Assembly (NCBI RefSeq): GCF_026967925.1 | Contig: NZ_JAPVBI010000002.1 | Span: 1,045,628-1,109,627 of the forward strand | Length of the DNA: 64,000 nucleotides | Reading direction: 5' to 3' | Source: Modestobacter sp. VKM Ac-2985 | Lineage (GTDB): Bacteria > Actinomycetota > Actinomycetes > Mycobacteriales > Geodermatophilaceae | In this document: positions 27,034-37,805 of the stretch, one piece after another | How the letters are laid out: each line of letters begins with the position of its first letter | Position numbering within the stretch: position 1 is the first letter of the stretch | Position numbers and translations under genes: made by a program | Notes under the pieces: model-generated | Database searches by the model: none | What the model was told of the DNA's origin: nothing | What the model saw: the letters and a program-made list of their open reading frames with translations, nothing else

Positions 27034-27906
27034 ATGGACGGGGACAGCGGGGTGGTCGGGGTGCTGCGGGCCGGGAGCCGGGCGCTGGCCGACCTGGTCC
27101 TGCCCCGCAGCTGCGCCGGCTGTGCGCGGCCCGGCGACGTCCTGTGCCCGGCCTGCCGGAGTCGGCTGACCCGGCCCCGGCTGGCCGAGCCGCGGCGTCA
27201 TCCGCCCGGCTTCCCGCCGACCGTGGCGGCCGGCGCCTACGCCGGGCCGGTGCGCCCCGCGGTGCTGGCGTTCAAGGAACACGGCCGGGCCGAGCTGGCC
27301 GGCCCGCTGGGCGCGGCGCTGGCGCTGGCCGTCGGCGTCGTGCTGGCCGGTGCAGCCGGCCCGGCGACCGCGACCGTCGTGCTGGTCCCGGTACCGAGCT
27401 CGGCGGCGGCAGTGCGCCAGCGGGGCCGGGACCACGTGCAGGAACTGGCCGACCGCGCCGTGGCCGAGCTGCGGGCAGCCGGGGTGCCCGCCCGGACGGC
27501 GCCGGTGCTGGGCAGGCTGCGGGGGCGGGCCGGGCGCACCCGGGACTCCGCCGGCCTCGACGCCGCAGCCCGGCGGGCCAACCTGGCCGGCCGGTTCCGC
27601 GTGCTGCCCCCCGGCCACCGGGCGTGGGCCGGGGTGCCCTCGGGCAGCCGGCTGGTGCTCGTTGACGACGTCGTCACGAGCGGCGCGACCCTGACCGAGG
27701 GGGCCCGGGCGCTCGTGACAGCCGGGGACACGCCGTGTCGGGACACGCCGGTGGTGGCCGCGGTCGTCGCGGCGACTCCACGACGAGTGCACCGCCCGTT
27801 CGCCGCGCCGCCACCTGGGTCGTTCACGGTGCGTGGTCGAGGTGGAGCGGGCCCGGACCCTGCTCCCACTGTCGGGACCGGGGTACAGCGTCTAGCGTCG
27901 GGTTGA
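27034..27906 (+). CDS. ComF-family phosphoribosyltransferase-like protein
   Basis: A 290-residue protein with an N-terminal zinc-ribbon-like CAGCARPGDVLCPAC (about residues 28-42) and the PRPP-binding loop LVLVDDVVTSGATL (about 208-221), the two hallmarks of ComF proteins. In competent bacteria ComF takes part in DNA uptake; the role in actinobacteria is unclear. It follows lpqB as in M. tuberculosis (recalled Rv3242c). CAGGCT lies six bases before the ATG, so a leaderless start is possible. A Pro-rich tail of about 35 residues extends past the fold. Confidence 0.88.
   Translation: MDGDSGVVGVLRAGSRALADLVLPRSCAGCARPGDVLCPACRSRLTRPRLAEPRRHPPGFPPTVAAGAYAGPVRPAVLAFKEHGRAELAGPLGAALALAVGVVLAGAAGPATATVVLVPVPSSAAAVRQRGRDHVQELADRAVAELRAAGVPARTAPVLGRLRGRAGRTRDSAGLDAAARRANLAGRFRVLPPGHRAWAGVPSGSRLVLVDDVVTSGATLTEGARALVTAGDTPCRDTPVVAAVVAATPRRVHRPFAAPPPGSFTVRGRGGAGPDPAPTVGTGVQRLASG
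27893..27898 (+). promoter_or_regulatory. -10 hexamer of hpf
   Basis: TAGCGT inside the last codons of the ComF-like gene would start transcription near 27905. The leader of about 29 bases carries a strong GGGAGG ribosome-binding site at 27924-27929. Confidence 0.5.
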
Positions 27907-27933
27907 TCACACCCCGCTCAACCGGGAGGTCCC

Positions 27934-28674
27934 ATGGAGATCGTGGTCCGTGGTCGTAACGTCGAGGTGCCCGAGCACTTCCGCCAGAAGGTGGAGGACA
28001 AGGTCGGTCAGCTGGAACGGTTCGACGGCAAGGTCATCCGCATCGACGTCGAGCTGCTGCACGAGAAGAACCCTCGGCAGACCGCCAACGCCCAGCGCGT
28101 GGAGATCACGCTGCGGGGCAAGGGGCCGGTGGCCCGCGCTGAAGCCTCCGCCCCTGACTTCTACGCCGCGTTGGAGCTCGCGGCCGGCAAGCTGGAGAAC
28201 CACATGCGGCGGGCGAACGACCGTCGCCGCGTGCACCACGGGCGGCGCACGCCACCGAGCGTGCGGATCGACGGCGTCCCCACGGTCGAGGAGCCGGTGC
28301 TCAACGGGGTGAGCAGCGCCCCCGTGCGGGAGCCGGACGGGACGACCCCCGACGTCGAGGCCGCGCTGGCCGACGGACCCCTGGTGACCGACCTGGACGA
28401 GCACCTGCCCGGCCGGGTCGTCCGGGAGAAGGTGCACCCGGCCACCCCGATGCACATCGACCAGGCCCTCTACGAGATGGAACTCGTCGGGCACGACTTC
28501 TTCCTCTTCCTCTGCGCCGACACCGGCGTGCCCTCGGTCGTCTACCGGCGGCACGCGTTCGACTACGGGCTGATCCGGCTCGGCGCCCCGGCCGACGCCG
28601 AGGACGGCGGGGCCCCGGCCGCCGACGTCGCGGCATCCGCGGCGGCGGGGGACCTCCAGCCCGCACACGCCTGA
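27934..28674 (+). CDS. hpf: Long-form ribosome hibernation promoting factor
   Basis: A 246-residue HPF. The N-terminal S30AE domain (about 1-105) opens MEIVVRGRNVEVPEHFRQKVEDK; the C-terminal dimerisation domain (about 180-235) carries KVHPATPMHIDQALYEMELVGHDFFLF and VVYRRHAFDYGLI. Long HPF joins 70S ribosomes into inactive 100S dimers in stationary phase or stress. A clear promoter and Shine-Dalgarno motif precede the ATG. It sits between the ComF-like gene and secA as in Mycobacterium. Followed by a hairpin terminator. Confidence 0.95.
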   Translation: MEIVVRGRNVEVPEHFRQKVEDKVGQLERFDGKVIRIDVELLHEKNPRQTANAQRVEITLRGKGPVARAEASAPDFYAALELAAGKLENHMRRANDRRRVHHGRRTPPSVRIDGVPTVEEPVLNGVSSAPVREPDGTTPDVEAALADGPLVTDLDEHLPGRVVREKVHPATPMHIDQALYEMELVGHDFFLFLCADTGVPSVVYRRHAFDYGLIRLGAPADAEDGGAPAADVAASAAAGDLQPAHA

Positions 28675-28688
28675 CCCGCCGCCCCCGG

Positions 28689-28721
28689 CGAGCCGCCCTC
28701 CGCACCGCGGGGGGCGGCTCG
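28689..28721 (+). terminator. Hairpin terminator after hpf
   Basis: CGAGCCGCC pairs with GGCGGCTCG around an inner CCGC/GCGG stem, 15 bases after the hpf stop. Confidence 0.6.
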
Positions 28722-28729
28722 TCGCCTTC

Positions 28730-28793
28730 GGCCTCCCTGCAGGGGCCCGCCGCGAGCTCGCGAGTGGTGGGGGGCAGGGAGGTCCTTCTTCAG
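28730..28793 (-). repeat. Dispersed hairpin repeat, copy B (after GNAT stop)
   Basis: Read on the minus strand it begins right after the GNAT stop codon: GGACCTCCCTGC (28785-28774) pairs with GCAGGGAGGCC (28740-28730), with the same bulged A as copy A at 22.5 kb. The inner 33 bases are nearly identical to copy A. Two positions in each arm differ from copy A, and both changes keep base pairing. Confidence 0.75.
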
Positions 28794-29353
28794 TCGGTGG
28801 GCAGCCGGGAGAAGACCGCCGCGTCGCCCCGGCTGCCGTCCCGGTAGGCCAGGTAGGAGCGCAGCACGCCCTCCTGGGTGAACCCGGCTCTCCTGGCCAC
28901 GTGCTGCGAGCCGGTGTTGACCACGTCGGCGACCAGGTACACCCGCGGGGCGCCGAGGCCGAGCGCCCACTCGGCCAGCGCGTGCGCCGCCTCCGCGGCG
29001 TACCCGCTGCCGCGGGCATCCGGGGCGATCCAGTAGCCGACCTCCGGGCCGAGCGGGTGCTGGCCGATCCGGTGCACGCCGGCGGATCCGACGAACCGCC
29101 CCTCGGCCTCGATCGCCACGGTGAGGCCGGTGCCCTCGCGGCGCATGGCCGGTGCCTCGCCGGTGACCCAGGCGGCTGCGTCCACGTGGGTGTAGGGCAC
29201 CGAGACGGCGGAGATCCAGCGGGCGATGTCCGGGCTCTGGCAGGCGGTCCACACCGGCTCGACGTCGTCCTCGCGGAAGGGGCGCAGCACCAGCCGGTCG
29301 GTGCGCACCACTTCCGTGGTCAGGTCGATGCCGCGCAGGTCCATCCCGGTCAC
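28790..29353 (-). CDS. GNAT acetyltransferase, RimJ/RimL type
   Basis: A 187-residue N-acetyltransferase. LRTDRLVLRPF-like opening (VVRTDRLVLRPFREDDVEPVW), VGSAGVHRIG, VGYWIAPDARGSGYAAEAAHAL (acetyl-CoA loop) and NTGSQHVARRAGF are the classic motifs of the RimJ/RimL-like subgroup that acetylates protein N termini or small amines. GTG 29353 overlaps the upstream PPOX stop (GTGA), favouring it over ATG 29344. Acceptor unknown. The stop is followed at once by the dispersed hairpin repeat. Confidence 0.88.
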   Translation of the reverse strand: MTGMDLRGIDLTTEVVRTDRLVLRPFREDDVEPVWTACQSPDIARWISAVSVPYTHVDAAAWVTGEAPAMRREGTGLTVAIEAEGRFVGSAGVHRIGQHPLGPEVGYWIAPDARGSGYAAEAAHALAEWALGLGAPRVYLVADVVNTGSQHVARRAGFTQEGVLRSYLAYRDGSRGDAAVFSRLPTD

Positions 29354-29847
29354 TGCGGCGCCTCGGGACCCCGCCAGCGCTCGGCGTTGCCCAGCACCCG
29401 GTCGACCGAGATCTCCAGCACGACCCGGGCCGGGTTGACCCGTGGCTGCTGGTAGCGGACGGCGTACCGGGCCTCGGCGTCGGCGACGGAACCGGCGTCC
29501 TCGCGCACCACCGCGGTCCCCTCCAGCGTCGTCCACACCTTGCCGTCGACCTGGCAGACCGCCACCCGGGCCGGCCCGCCCTGCGCCTGCCCGCCCTGCA
29601 CCTGCCCGCCCTGCACCTGCCCGCCCTGCACCTGTCCGCGTCGCACGTGCCGGACCTTGGCCGAGGTGCCGGAGGTGATCACCCGGGCGGTGCCGGTGGC
29701 GGCGTCGAGGGTGACGCCGACCGGCACGACGTGCGGGGTGCCGTCGGCGCGCAGGGTGGTCAGCGTGGCCAGGTGCCGCTCGGTGAAGAAGGCCACCAGT
29801 CCGGGTCCGAGCAGCGGGGGAGGTGGGGAGTCTGAGGCGGAGGACAC
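29350..29847 (-). CDS. PPOX-class flavin/F420-type oxidoreductase with VQGGQ repeats
   Basis: A 165-residue split-barrel protein of the pyridoxamine-phosphate-oxidase-like group. [25 protein letters not shown] is the usual opening and [14 protein letters not shown] a later strand pair. F420 use is plausible because the host makes F420, but FMN cannot be excluded. Between [11 protein letters not shown] and [12 protein letters not shown] lies an unusual insertion of near-perfect VQGGQ repeats, encoded by a 15-bp tandem repeat, in what should be a loop. GTG start is seven bases after TACCCT, so leaderless. Coupled to the GNAT gene. Confidence 0.82.
   Translation of the reverse strand: MSSASDSPPPPLLGPGLVAFFTERHLATLTTLRADGTPHVVPVGVTLDAATGTARVITSGTSAKVRHVRRGQVQGGQVQGGQVQGGQAQGGPARVAVCQVDGKVWTTLEGTAVVREDAGSVADAEARYAVRYQQPRVNPARVVLEISVDRVLGNAERWRGPEAPQ
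29574..29633. repeat. In-frame 15-bp tandem repeat (four units)
   Basis: Four units of GCCCGCCCTGCACCT, the first with one change, stand head to tail inside the PPOX gene. The unit length is a multiple of three, so gain or loss of units keeps the frame and adds or removes five residues. Confidence 0.9.
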
Positions 29848-29854
29848 GTCGCGG

Positions 29855-29860
29855 AGGGTA
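29855..29860 (-). promoter_or_regulatory. -10 hexamer for leaderless PPOX-GNAT operon
   Basis: Minus-strand TACCCT lies seven bases before the GTG at 29847. Confidence 0.55.
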
Positions 29861-29922
29861 CGAGTGCGGGGCTCCGGGCAGGACGCTCGGCCGCGCCGGG
29901 ACCGCTTCACAGCCGCGCCGCC

Positions 29923-29928
29923 TACGCT
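29923..29928 (+). promoter_or_regulatory. -10 hexamer for leaderless secA
   Basis: TACGCT lies six bases before GTG 29935, and no Shine-Dalgarno motif is present. Confidence 0.5.
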
Positions 29929-29934
29929 GGGGTC

Positions 29935-33057
<3,123 letters not shown>

Positions 33058-33072
33058 CCCACTGAGCTCCCC

Positions 33073-33106
33073 GATGCCCCGCCGGCCTGATGGCCGGCGG
33101 GGCATC
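33073..33106 (+). terminator. Intrinsic-type terminator after secA
   Basis: A perfect 15-bp stem (GATGCCCCGCCGGCC with its complement) around TGAT, 15 bases after the secA stop. The strongest simple hairpin in the window. It lies in a convergent gap and can serve both strands. Confidence 0.85.
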
Positions 33107-33152
33107 CTCATGTGGTCCCGACCCGTGTCGCGGGGCTGAGCGGCGGTCCCGC

Positions 33153-33746
33153 TCAGCCGACCTGCAGCGCGGTGCACCGCCAACGCCCGTCCACGCCCTC
33201 CAGCCGGGCGGCCACCGCATGCGCCCGGCCGCCGCGCCGGGCCACGGCGCTGATCTCGGCCACCCCGTCCACCGGTTCGCAGACCCGTACCGAGCTCAGC
33301 AGCAGAGGTGCGGTCCCCTCCGTGCACCAGCGCGGCCGACGACGCCCGCTGAGGGCCTGGAACAGCGCCGGGCTCACCAGGGACTGCAGCTGGCTGATCG
33401 GCCGACGGCCGGCGAACGCCTCCAGGGTCAGGGTGACCAGTCGCCGTCCGACGGCCTGGGGGTCGGGCAGTTCGGCCCGGCGCGTCCAGGCCGGCCCGAA
33501 GTCCGCCGCATCACCGGCCGGCCGGGCCGGCCGGTCCAACCGGGGCCGCGGTCCGGGCGGGGGCGCCGGCCGTGGTGTGCGCCGGCCCGGCACCAGCAAC
33601 CGCACCGGCACGCCCTCCTCCTGCAGGGGAGGTCCGGGCGTGCGGACGACGACGAGCTGCAGCCGCCGGGGGAGCGGCGGAGCGGTCAGCGGCCCGGATG
33701 CCGGGGGAGCAGGTGGTGCGGGGGAGAGCTGCGGCGCGGCGGTCAT
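33153..33746 (-). CDS. Rv3235-like family protein
   Basis: A 197-residue protein. The N-terminal half is Pro/Arg-rich and probably disordered. The C-terminal half holds LVTLTLEAFAGRRPISQLQSLVSPALFQALSGRR followed by strands ending CTALQVG, the conserved core of the actinobacterial Rv3235 family of unknown function. It lies downstream of secA in convergent orientation, and the LysM membrane protein gene ends 43 bases upstream of its ATG, so the two may be co-transcribed. Confidence 0.8.
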   Translation of the reverse strand: MTAAPQLSPAPPAPPASGPLTAPPLPRRLQLVVVRTPGPPLQEEGVPVRLLVPGRRTPRPAPPPGPRPRLDRPARPAGDAADFGPAWTRRAELPDPQAVGRRLVTLTLEAFAGRRPISQLQSLVSPALFQALSGRRRPRWCTEGTAPLLLSSVRVCEPVDGVAEISAVARRGGRAHAVAARLEGVDGRWRCTALQVG

Positions 33747-33788
33747 CGGTGTCTCCTCGGGACGACGGGAAGGCGGATCGGGGGCGGG

Positions 33789-34556
33789 TCAGGTCGGGGG
33801 CCGCAGCACCTGACCGGGTAGCAGCAGGTCCGGGTCGGGGCCGATGACGGTGGCGTTGGCCTCCCACCACGCCTGCACGGCGACGGCGACCTCGGCGTCG
33901 GTGACCGGCTGCCCGGGGCGGCGGCCGGTGAGCCAGTCGCGGGCGATGTCCCACAGGCAGTCGCCGCGCAGGACGACCTGGTCGCCGGCCGCCGGCCCCG
34001 GCCAGTCAGGCGCCGGGGCGGTGTCCTCCGCCGGGGCCGTGTCCTCCGCCGGGGCGGTGTCCTCCGCCACGGTCGCCGGTGCACCCGGCCAGTCGGGCTG
34101 CACGACGGGCACCGCCGGGTCCGACGGCCAGGCTGGGGCGGTGGAGCTCGTCTCGGCCGAGGCGACGGAGAGGGGGCTCGGACCGCTGGGCAGCGCGATG
34201 GGCGCCGCGGTGCTGAGGCCGACCCCGATCGCGATCGCCGCGGCTCGCCGGGCGCCGGCCGGGAGCACCCCGCGCAGCAGCACCCCGGCCAGCCGGCCGG
34301 CGAGGCCGGGCGTCGCGGTTGCTGCGGTCAGCAGCAGACCGAGTGCGCCCCAGGCCCAGCACAGCCACGCCAGCGCGGTCACCGCCACCAGCACGAGGGC
34401 GTCCGCCCCGGCGGTGTCGACCAGCCGCTGGGGATCACCCACTGCGGCGCGGATCGCCTCCGGCTCCGTCCCCAGTCGGCGCAGGCCGCCGGCGGCCAGC
34501 ACGAACGCGGCGACCGTCGCCGTCCAACGCACTGTCGAGATGTCCACGCCGGTCAC
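33789..34556 (-). CDS. LysM-domain membrane protein
   Basis: A protein of about 255 residues with hydrophobic segments (WTATVAAFVLAAGGL, ALVLVAVTALAWLCWAWGALGLLL, and a third near AAAIAIGVGLSTAA), a Ser/Pro/Thr-rich extracellular linker and a C-terminal LysM motif starting GDQVVLRGDCLWDIARDWL and ending LLPGQVLRPP. LysM binds peptidoglycan GlcNAc, so the protein probably links membrane and wall. The linker contains three PAEDTA repeats coded by an 18-bp tandem repeat (34021-34068). Start unclear: GTG 34556 or 34547; no ribosome-binding site. Confidence 0.75.
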   Translation of the reverse strand: MTGVDISTVRWTATVAAFVLAAGGLRRLGTEPEAIRAAVGDPQRLVDTAGADALVLVAVTALAWLCWAWGALGLLLTAATATPGLAGRLAGVLLRGVLPAGARRAAAIAIGVGLSTAAPIALPSGPSPLSVASAETSSTAPAWPSDPAVPVVQPDWPGAPATVAEDTAPAEDTAPAEDTAPAPDWPGPAAGDQVVLRGDCLWDIARDWLTGRRPGQPVTDAEVAVAVQAWWEANATVIGPDPDLLLPGQVLRPPT

Positions 34557-34619
34557 GGCGATGACAAAACACCACCAAGCAAAGCAAATGCAACCAAACG
34601 CAAGGATCTGTGGACGGGC
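34557..34619. promoter_or_regulatory. Low-GC CAA-rich stretch in divergent promoter region
   Basis: About 50 bases (34563-34610) of purine/CAA-rich sequence such as CAAGCAAAGCAAATGCAACC stand out sharply from the surrounding GC-rich DNA. It separates the LysM gene from the divergent 189-residue gene and has direct AAGC/AAAC-like repeats. It could be a regulator-binding or melting region. Confidence 0.5.
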
Positions 34620-34625
34620 TAACCT
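34620..34625 (+). promoter_or_regulatory. -10 hexamer for leaderless gene at 34632
   Basis: TAACCT lies six bases before ATG 34632, with no ribosome-binding site between. Confidence 0.55.
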
Positions 34626-34631
34626 CCGGTC

Positions 34632-35201
34632 ATGCGCTGGGAGCAGTTGTTCGCCGACCTCGAGGGCCAGCTGGTCGATCAGGAGGCCGCCGTCGAGCAG
34701 GGTGAGGAGGCGTCCCGGGCGCGCGCCGAGCACGGACGGGTCCGGCTGGCCGACCGGCTACGGGGCTCGGCCGGGCAGGAGGTGTCGCTGAGCTCCCGCG
34801 GTGCCGGTGAGCTCACCGGCCGGCTCGTCGACGTCGGCGTCGACTGGGTGCTGCTGGTCGATCACCAGCGTCGCGAGGTGCTGGTCGCGCTGGGGGCGGT
34901 GAGCGCCGTCTCCGGGCTCACCGCCGTGACCGCCGTGGCCGACACGGCCGGTGTCGTGGACCGGGCCCTGGACCTCCGCCGGGCGGCTCGGGCACTGGCC
35001 CGGGACCGGGCCGCAGTGCACTGCCTGCTGGTGGACGGCGCCGTCCTGGCGGGGACCGTGGACCGGGTCGGGGCGGACTTCCTGGAGATGGCCGAGCACC
35101 CGATCGACCAGCCCCGGCGCCGTGGTGTGGTCACCGGGGTCCGGGCGGTGCCGCTGGACGCGCTCGTCGCGCTCCGGACGGCGGAGCCGGCGGCCGGCTG
35201 A
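34632..35201 (+). CDS. Actinobacterial hypothetical protein, 189 residues
   Basis: Function unknown. A charged helical N terminus (WEQLFADLEGQLVDQEAAVEQGEEAS) leads into RLADRLRGSAGQEVSLSSRGAGELTGRLVDVGVDWVLLVD, strand-rich segments that recall a small barrel (LSm/SH3-like) repeated near VHCLLVDGAVLAGTVDRVGADFLEMAEH. The two similar GxVxxVGxDxLxL units suggest an internal duplication. Soluble, no signal peptide. Leaderless promoter; followed convergently by the HTH gene. Confidence 0.7.
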   Translation: MRWEQLFADLEGQLVDQEAAVEQGEEASRARAEHGRVRLADRLRGSAGQEVSLSSRGAGELTGRLVDVGVDWVLLVDHQRREVLVALGAVSAVSGLTAVTAVADTAGVVDRALDLRRAARALARDRAAVHCLLVDGAVLAGTVDRVGADFLEMAEHPIDQPRRRGVVTGVRAVPLDALVALRTAEPAAG

Positions 35202-35210
35202 GCGGCTCGC

Positions 35211-35456
35211 TCAGCGGGGGGAGTCGACCTCGGCGTCGTCGGGGGCCGGCTCCTCGGCGACGGAGGAGGAGCGCGCCTCGGCGTACTTCTGCTGGATGAA
35301 GCGCTCCAGCTCGTCCTTCTCCACCCGCCACTGCCCCCGCCCGCCGATCTGGATCGCGATCAGCTCCTTGCGGCGCACCAGCGCGTAGGCCTGTGACCAC
35401 GAGACGTTGAGGATCTCCGCGACGTCGTCGAGGGTCAGGAAGCGCTGGGTGGCCAT
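35211..35456 (-). CDS. Excisionase/MerR-type winged-helix DNA-binding protein
   Basis: An 81-residue single-domain regulator. LTLDDVAEILNVSWSQAYALVRRKELIAIQIGGRGQWRVEKDELERFI is the helix-turn-helix plus wing of excisionase-family DNA-binding proteins, followed by a charged tail. There is no ligand-binding domain, so it may bind DNA constitutively or cooperatively as BldC-type proteins do. ATG 35456 is the only sensible start. Divergent from the SAF gene across about 200 bases. Confidence 0.85.
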   Translation of the reverse strand: MATQRFLTLDDVAEILNVSWSQAYALVRRKELIAIQIGGRGQWRVEKDELERFIQQKYAEARSSSVAEEPAPDDAEVDSPR

Positions 35457-35656
35457 GGGGTCGGAGTTCTCCCGTCGAAGGTGCCCGCCAGTGTGGCAGC
35501 CGGGTGAAAGGGGCCGGGATGGTCCACCCGAAGGTGTGGACAACCGCTGCGCACCGGCTCGTCCCTCGGTCATGATCTCCCTCCGCGACCGCGTACGGCG
35601 AGGTCAGCCGGGTGACCGGCCCGAGACGGACAGACAGGGCGAGGGATGACCGACCG

Positions 35657-36421
35657 ATGAGCGCGCCCACCGCGGCGCCGTCCACCGTGCGCGCCGACAC
35701 AGCTCCACCCGGCCCGGCCGCGCGTCGGGTCCGCCCGCCCCGCTGGCTGGACCTGCGGCTGGTCCTCGGGGTCCTGCTCGTGCTGGGCTCGGTCCTGGTC
35801 GGCGCCCGGGTGGTGACGGCCGCGGACGCGACCGTGCCCGTCTGGTCGGCCGCCGGTGACCTGGCGGCCGGCACGGTGCTGTCCGAGGCCGACCTCGTGC
35901 CGGTCGCCGTCCGGCTGGACGACGTCGCCGAGGCCTACCTGGCGACCAGCACCCGCCCGGCGGGGCGGGTGCTCGCCCGCGCGGTGCGGGGCGGGGAGCT
36001 CCTGCCGCGATCGGTGCTCGAGGAGCCGGGTGACCTGGTGCAGCTCGCGCTCCCGGTGCAGGCCGGCTACGTCCCGCCCGGGCTCGACCGCGGGCAGGTG
36101 GTCGACGTCTACGCCGTGGCCGACCCGGTGGTGGGCGGGTCCGCGCCGACCGGCGGCGGGGTGGACGTCGTCGTCGCCGGTGCACCGGTGCAGGCGGTCA
36201 CCGGGCGTGGGGACGGCGTCCTCTCCACGGCCACGTCGACCGTGCAGGTGGTCGTCGCCGTGCCGGCCGAGGACGCTGCCGACGTGCTCGCCTCGATCCG
36301 GGGGCGCGGCCTGGTGGTCGTCGTCCGGAACTCCGTCGAGGCTCCGCCCGACACGGGTGGGGCCACGGCCGACCGCAGCGACGCACCGGCCGGGGCCGCC
36401 CCGGACGGGCCGGTCGGCTGA
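35657..36421 (+). CDS. SAF-domain protein, CpaB/RcpC-like
   Basis: A 254-residue protein with a short basic cytoplasmic N terminus, one membrane helix (LRLVLGVLLVLGSVLVGARVV, about residues 34-54) and a SAF domain (about 62-120: AAGDLAAGTVLSEADLVPVAV ... GRVLARAVRGGELLPRS) as in CpaB/RcpC of Flp pilus systems, then a region of strands and a disordered tail. GAGGGA precedes the ATG. Its stop overlaps the ATPase start by one base. No pilin, TadA or TadB/C gene is in the window. Confidence 0.82.
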   Translation: MSAPTAAPSTVRADTAPPGPAARRVRPPRWLDLRLVLGVLLVLGSVLVGARVVTAADATVPVWSAAGDLAAGTVLSEADLVPVAVRLDDVAEAYLATSTRPAGRVLARAVRGGELLPRSVLEEPGDLVQLALPVQAGYVPPGLDRGQVVDVYAVADPVVGGSAPTGGGVDVVVAGAPVQAVTGRGDGVLSTATSTVQVVVAVPAEDAADVLASIRGRGLVVVVRNSVEAPPDTGGATADRSDAPAGAAPDGPVG

Positions 36422-37698
36422 TGGCCCTGCAGGTCTTCACCGCGGTCACCGGTGCGTCCTGGGAGTCCGAGCTCGTCGGGGCACTGGACCGCGAGGACCA
36501 CGGGGTCACCGTCGTCCGGCGCTGTGTCGACGTCGCCGACCTGCTGGCTGCCGCGACGACCGGCACCGGTCAGGCGGCCCTGCTGTCGGCCGAGCTGCGC
36601 CGGCTGGACGGCGCGGCGGTGGCCCGGCTGACCGCCGCCGGCATCGCGGTCGTCGGGCTGGTCGAACCCGGGGACACCCGGGCGACCGACCGGCTCCGCC
36701 AGCTCGGCGTCGTCCGGGTGCTGCCTGCCGACGCCCCGGCCGAGGAGATCGCCCGCGCGCTCCGGGACGCGGTGCGCGGCGGGCCGGTGGGTGGCCACGA
36801 CGTCGGCGACCCGCGGTCGGCGCTGCCCGTGCTGGGGCTGCCGCCCGAGGAGTCGGCCCGCCCGGCCGGCCGGGGCCGGGTCGTGGCGGTCTGGGGACCG
36901 ACAGGGGCACCCGGCCGCACCACCGTGGCCGTCGGGCTCGCCGACGAGGCGGCCCGCCTCGGGGTCTCCACCCTGCTGGTGGACGGGGACGTGTACGGCG
37001 GTGTGGTCGCGCAGGTGCTCGGCCTGCTGGACGAGTCACCGGGCGTGGCAGCGGCCGCCCGGCAGGCGGCGGCCGGGACGCTCGACGTCGCGGCGCTGGC
37101 GAGACTGGCCTGGGCGGTGCACCCGGACCTGCGGGTGCTGACCGGGCTGGCCCGGGCCGACCGGTGGCCCGAGCTGCGGCCGCAGGCGGTCGCGGTGGTG
37201 CTCGAGGAGGCCCGGCGGCTGGCCTCGCTGACCGTGGTCGACTGCGGGTTCTGCCTGGAGGAGGACGAGGAGCTCTCCTTCGACACCGCCGCCCCACGTC
37301 GGAACGGAGCCACCCTCACCGTGCTCGAGGAGGCCGACGTGGTCCTCTGCGTCGGCGGAGCCGACCCGGTCGCCCTGCAGCGCACCGTCCGGGCGCTGGC
37401 CGAGCTGCGCGAGGTGCTCCCGGACGTGGAGCCGGTCGTGGTGGTCAACCAGCTGCGCCGGGGTCCGGTGCCCGGCGACGCGCGGCAGGAGATCGCCGGT
37501 GCGCTGAGCCGCTTCGCCGGCCGCGAGGTCCGTGCCTTCCTCCCGGCCGACCGGCGGGCCACCGATGCCGCCCTGGCGGCCGGCCGGACCCTGGCCGAGG
37601 TGGCCCCGGCCTCCCCGCTGCGCGTGGGGCTGCGCACACTGGCCGCCCAGCTCAGCGAGGTCGCCGAGCCGGCCGGGCGGCGCCGGCGTTCGCGGTGA
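36421..37698 (+). CDS. CpaE/MinD-like P-loop ATPase (Rv3213c-like)
   Basis: A 425-residue protein with a receiver-like N-terminal domain (about 1-125, without the full phospho-acceptor set) and a ParA/MinD-type ATPase. The deviant Walker A is VWGPTGAPGRTTVAVGLA (about 160-177), followed by LLVDGDVYGGVVAQVLG and VVDCGFCLEEDE. CpaE proteins localise Flp pilus machinery; the M. tuberculosis counterpart is annotated Soj/ParA-related. Coupled to the SAF gene (TGATG). C terminus is basic. Confidence 0.85.
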   Translation: MALQVFTAVTGASWESELVGALDREDHGVTVVRRCVDVADLLAAATTGTGQAALLSAELRRLDGAAVARLTAAGIAVVGLVEPGDTRATDRLRQLGVVRVLPADAPAEEIARALRDAVRGGPVGGHDVGDPRSALPVLGLPPEESARPAGRGRVVAVWGPTGAPGRTTVAVGLADEAARLGVSTLLVDGDVYGGVVAQVLGLLDESPGVAAAARQAAAGTLDVAALARLAWAVHPDLRVLTGLARADRWPELRPQAVAVVLEEARRLASLTVVDCGFCLEEDEELSFDTAAPRRNGATLTVLEEADVVLCVGGADPVALQRTVRALAELREVLPDVEPVVVVNQLRRGPVPGDARQEIAGALSRFAGREVRAFLPADRRATDAALAAGRTLAEVAPASPLRVGLRTLAAQLSEVAEPAGRRRRSR

Positions 37699-37771
37699 GC
37701 CGTGCCGGCCCGACCGTCGCGCCTGCCGTGCCGGGCAGGGGGTGGGCTGATCGGTCGTGAGACCGGGGCCG

Positions 37772-37777
37772 TAGCGT
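37772..37777 (+). promoter_or_regulatory. -10 hexamer upstream of WS/DGAT gene
   Basis: TAGCGT would start transcription near 37784, downstream of the GTG at 37776. This argues for a start further in: TTG 37806, which has GGGAGG (37795-37800) five bases before it. Confidence 0.5.
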
Positions 37778-37805
37778 GGGCCCGGCGCCAGTGAGGGAGG
37801 TCACG

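Noticed and set aside
29574-29633. CRISPR-like spaced repeats
   Set aside because: Units are directly adjacent with no spacers and lie in frame inside a coding gene.
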